41,487 nt of DNA. Origin: Acidimicrobiia bacterium. Lineage in GTDB: Bacteria > Actinomycetota > Acidimicrobiia > Spongiisociales > UBA5794. The stretch spans positions 1 to 41,487 of the forward strand of contig DASWKR010000044.1 of the NCBI GenBank assembly GCA_036396535.1, in the 5' to 3' direction. Below the pieces are notes generated by a model. The model was given only the letters and a program-made list of their open reading frames with translations, ran no database searches and was not told the DNA's origin. Positions 40,147 to 41,487 of this stretch are shown here, piece after piece. The stretch's first letter is position 1; every line of letters starts with the position of its first letter. The position numbers and the translations under genes are program-made.

Positions 40147-41480
40147 CGTCGCAACACCTTCCAGACGAGCTCTGCCTCGGGCGCCGGGCGATCTCGGCGT
40201 TGCTCCCTCCCGTCCGCCAGCTCGAGCAACTTGGCGCCCATTCTTATCCCTGCCCACCGGAAGGGCTCGACCGGCCAGCGCCGTGAACGCCGTCTGATCC
40301 ATGGCAGGGTCGTGACCTCGTCGCCGGTCTCGGCGATGAGATGGGCGACGCACCGGCCCGCCAGGTTGGCGGCGCCGACCCCCTCGCCGATGTAGCCGCC
40401 CGGCCGGTAGATGCCGCTCGCCGGGTCGGCTTCGATCGATGGAAGCCAGTTGCGCGGGACGCCGAGCACCCCGCCCCAGCGGTGCGTCACCGCCATCCCG
40501 TCGAGCACCGGGAACATGTCGAGGAGGATGGCGTGGATCCTCTCGTGCCAGGCGGCATCCTGCTCGGTCTTGGTGTCGATGCTGGAGGCGTACCGGTAGG
40601 ACGGCCCCGGCGAGCCGAACGCCAGGCGATCGTCGGCGGTGCGCTGGCCGTAGATGACGCGATATCGAGCGTCGGCGAACGTGGGGCGGGTTTCGAGCCG
40701 CACCTGTTCCAGGACGGGCCGCGGCAGCTGCTCGGTGGCGATCATGAGCGAGTAGAACGGGACGAGTCGCCTGGAGTACCCGGCGATCGACTGGGTGTAC
40801 GCCTCGGTGGCGACGACGATCGCATCTGCCCGCACCGTCCCCCGGGTCGTCTCGACCACCCCTTGGGTGACCCTCGTCGCCTTCGTTTCCTCGTGGACGA
40901 CCACACCGGCCGCCTCGCAGGCTCTCGCCAACCCGGTCACCAGCTTGGCCGGATGGATGGCGGCGGTCGCCGGGTCGAACAGGCCGCCGAGCACTCTGGT
41001 GGCTCCGCACAGCTCACGTGCCTCGGCGGCGTCGAGCCACCGCAGGTCGCCGCCGACGTGTCGGAGCAGCCTCGCCTCCTGGCCGCCGTTGCGCGCCAAC
41101 TCGAGCGAGCCACCCCTCGCCCAGTCGCACTCGATGCCTTCGGCGGTGACGACACCGTGGATCTCGTCGACCATGCCGCCGATCGCCTCGTTCATGCGCC
41201 GTCCGGCCGCCTCGCCGGCGAGGTCGGACCAGCTGCGGCTGGCGGCCATGCTCGCCATGCACCATCCGCCGTTGCGACCGGAGGCGCCGAACCCGACACT
41301 GTTGGCGTCGAGCACGACGACCCGCACGTCGCGGCTCAGCTGCTTCAGGTAGTAGGCGGTCCACAGTCCCGTGAACCCCGCCCCGATAACGGCTACGTCG
41401 ACGGAGACGTCACCATCGAGCGGCGGCCGCGGGTTCGCCACGACCTGGTCCATCCACAACGACGGAGCGTGGGCGAGCAT
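40143..41480 (-). CDS. DadA/PuuB-like FAD-dependent amine or amino-acid oxidoreductase
   Basis: A 445-residue flavoprotein of the DAO family. It has the dinucleotide motif VDVAVIGAGFTGLWTAYYL near residue 30, the GFGASGRNGGWCMAS loop typical of gamma-glutamylputrescine oxidase-like proteins, and the C-terminal FAD contact GGYIGEGVGAANLAGR. The substrate is likely an amine or D-amino acid; which one is unknown. The start at 41480 (SLWMDQ N-terminus fits relatives) is seven bases from the window edge, so an earlier start outside cannot be excluded. It is coupled to the GNAT gene by ATGA. Confidence 0.85.
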   Translation of the reverse strand: MLAHAPSLWMDQVVANPRPPLDGDVSVDVAVIGAGFTGLWTAYYLKQLSRDVRVVVLDANSVGFGASGRNGGWCMASMAASRSWSDLAGEAAGRRMNEAIGGMVDEIHGVVTAEGIECDWARGGSLELARNGGQEARLLRHVGGDLRWLDAAEARELCGATRVLGGLFDPATAAIHPAKLVTGLARACEAAGVVVHEETKATRVTQGVVETTRGTVRADAIVVATEAYTQSIAGYSRRLVPFYSLMIATEQLPRPVLEQVRLETRPTFADARYRVIYGQRTADDRLAFGSPGPSYRYASSIDTKTEQDAAWHERIHAILLDMFPVLDGMAVTHRWGGVLGVPRNWLPSIEADPASGIYRPGGYIGEGVGAANLAGRCVAHLIAETGDEVTTLPWIRRRSRRWPVEPFRWAGIRMGAKLLELADGREQRRDRPAPEAELVWKVLRR

Positions 41481-41487
41481 CGCCCAG

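Noticed and set aside
38533-40395. 620-codon plus-strand frame across the ABC ATPase and GNAT genes
   Set aside because: No recognisable domain, and it is antisense to motif-complete genes.

Overview
The window is high-GC DNA (roughly two thirds G+C by eye) with short intergenic gaps, many 1-4 bp stop/start overlaps (ATGA, GTGA, TGATG) and GTG/TTG starts. Together with a classical o-succinylbenzoate menaquinone (men) gene set, actinobacterial-style short MenE, a SpoIID/VCBS wall protein, and Drr-type ABC genes, this points to an actinobacterium; an uncultured Acidimicrobiia-like lineage is my best guess, but no rRNA or tRNA is present to prove it.

Layout. 1-13.8 kb is a catabolic stretch: the tail of a D-2-hydroxyacid dehydrogenase, a ROK sugar kinase, a VOC protein, an HpaI-type aldolase, a minus-strand pair hpsN-like dehydrogenase + SDR, another SDR, an FMN lactate/2-hydroxyacid dehydrogenase, mmsA with a GntR regulator, then a three-gene operon of unknown function (HMGL-like carboligase, M24 peptidase-fold protein with an altered metal site, PEP-synthase-like phosphotransferase). 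Two copies of a tandem hairpin repeat lie here (2648-2770, 9420-9540). 13.9-19.8 kb has a secreted SpoIID/VCBS protein, sulfate activation (Sat-CysC fusion, CysQ) and a membrane-anchored YceI. 19.8-23.4 kb carries a secreted G8/beta-helix protein resembling animal CEMIP/TMEM2 hyaluronidases and a LacI regulator whose start lies at the end of a 14-bp tandem repeat that spells five chained micro-ORFs.

23.8-32.2 kb is a menaquinone cluster: menE | menB-menC | menH | menD | yceI | marR | menF-merR. The MerR-family gene is co-directional with and overlaps menF. Its own promoter and the menB promoter share a 29-bp block (22/29 identical) in which the palindrome GGAGYGATCACTCC occupies the 17-bp spacer between the -35 and -10 boxes. 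I read this as a dedicated men regulon, the most interesting system in the window. A divergent yceI/marR pair in the middle of the cluster has mirror-image promoters with a palindrome over both -35 boxes.

32.2-37.7 kb holds two secreted RTX-repeat proteins (1330 and 461 aa) of the same design, with matching cysteine-containing ends. 37.7-41.5 kb has a Drr-type ABC exporter whose ATPase gene carries an in-frame TAG just before the Walker A motif, then a GNAT acetyltransferase coupled to a DadA/PuuB-like FAD oxidoreductase that runs to the window edge. No rRNA, tRNA, CRISPR, insertion sequence or phage gene was recognised.
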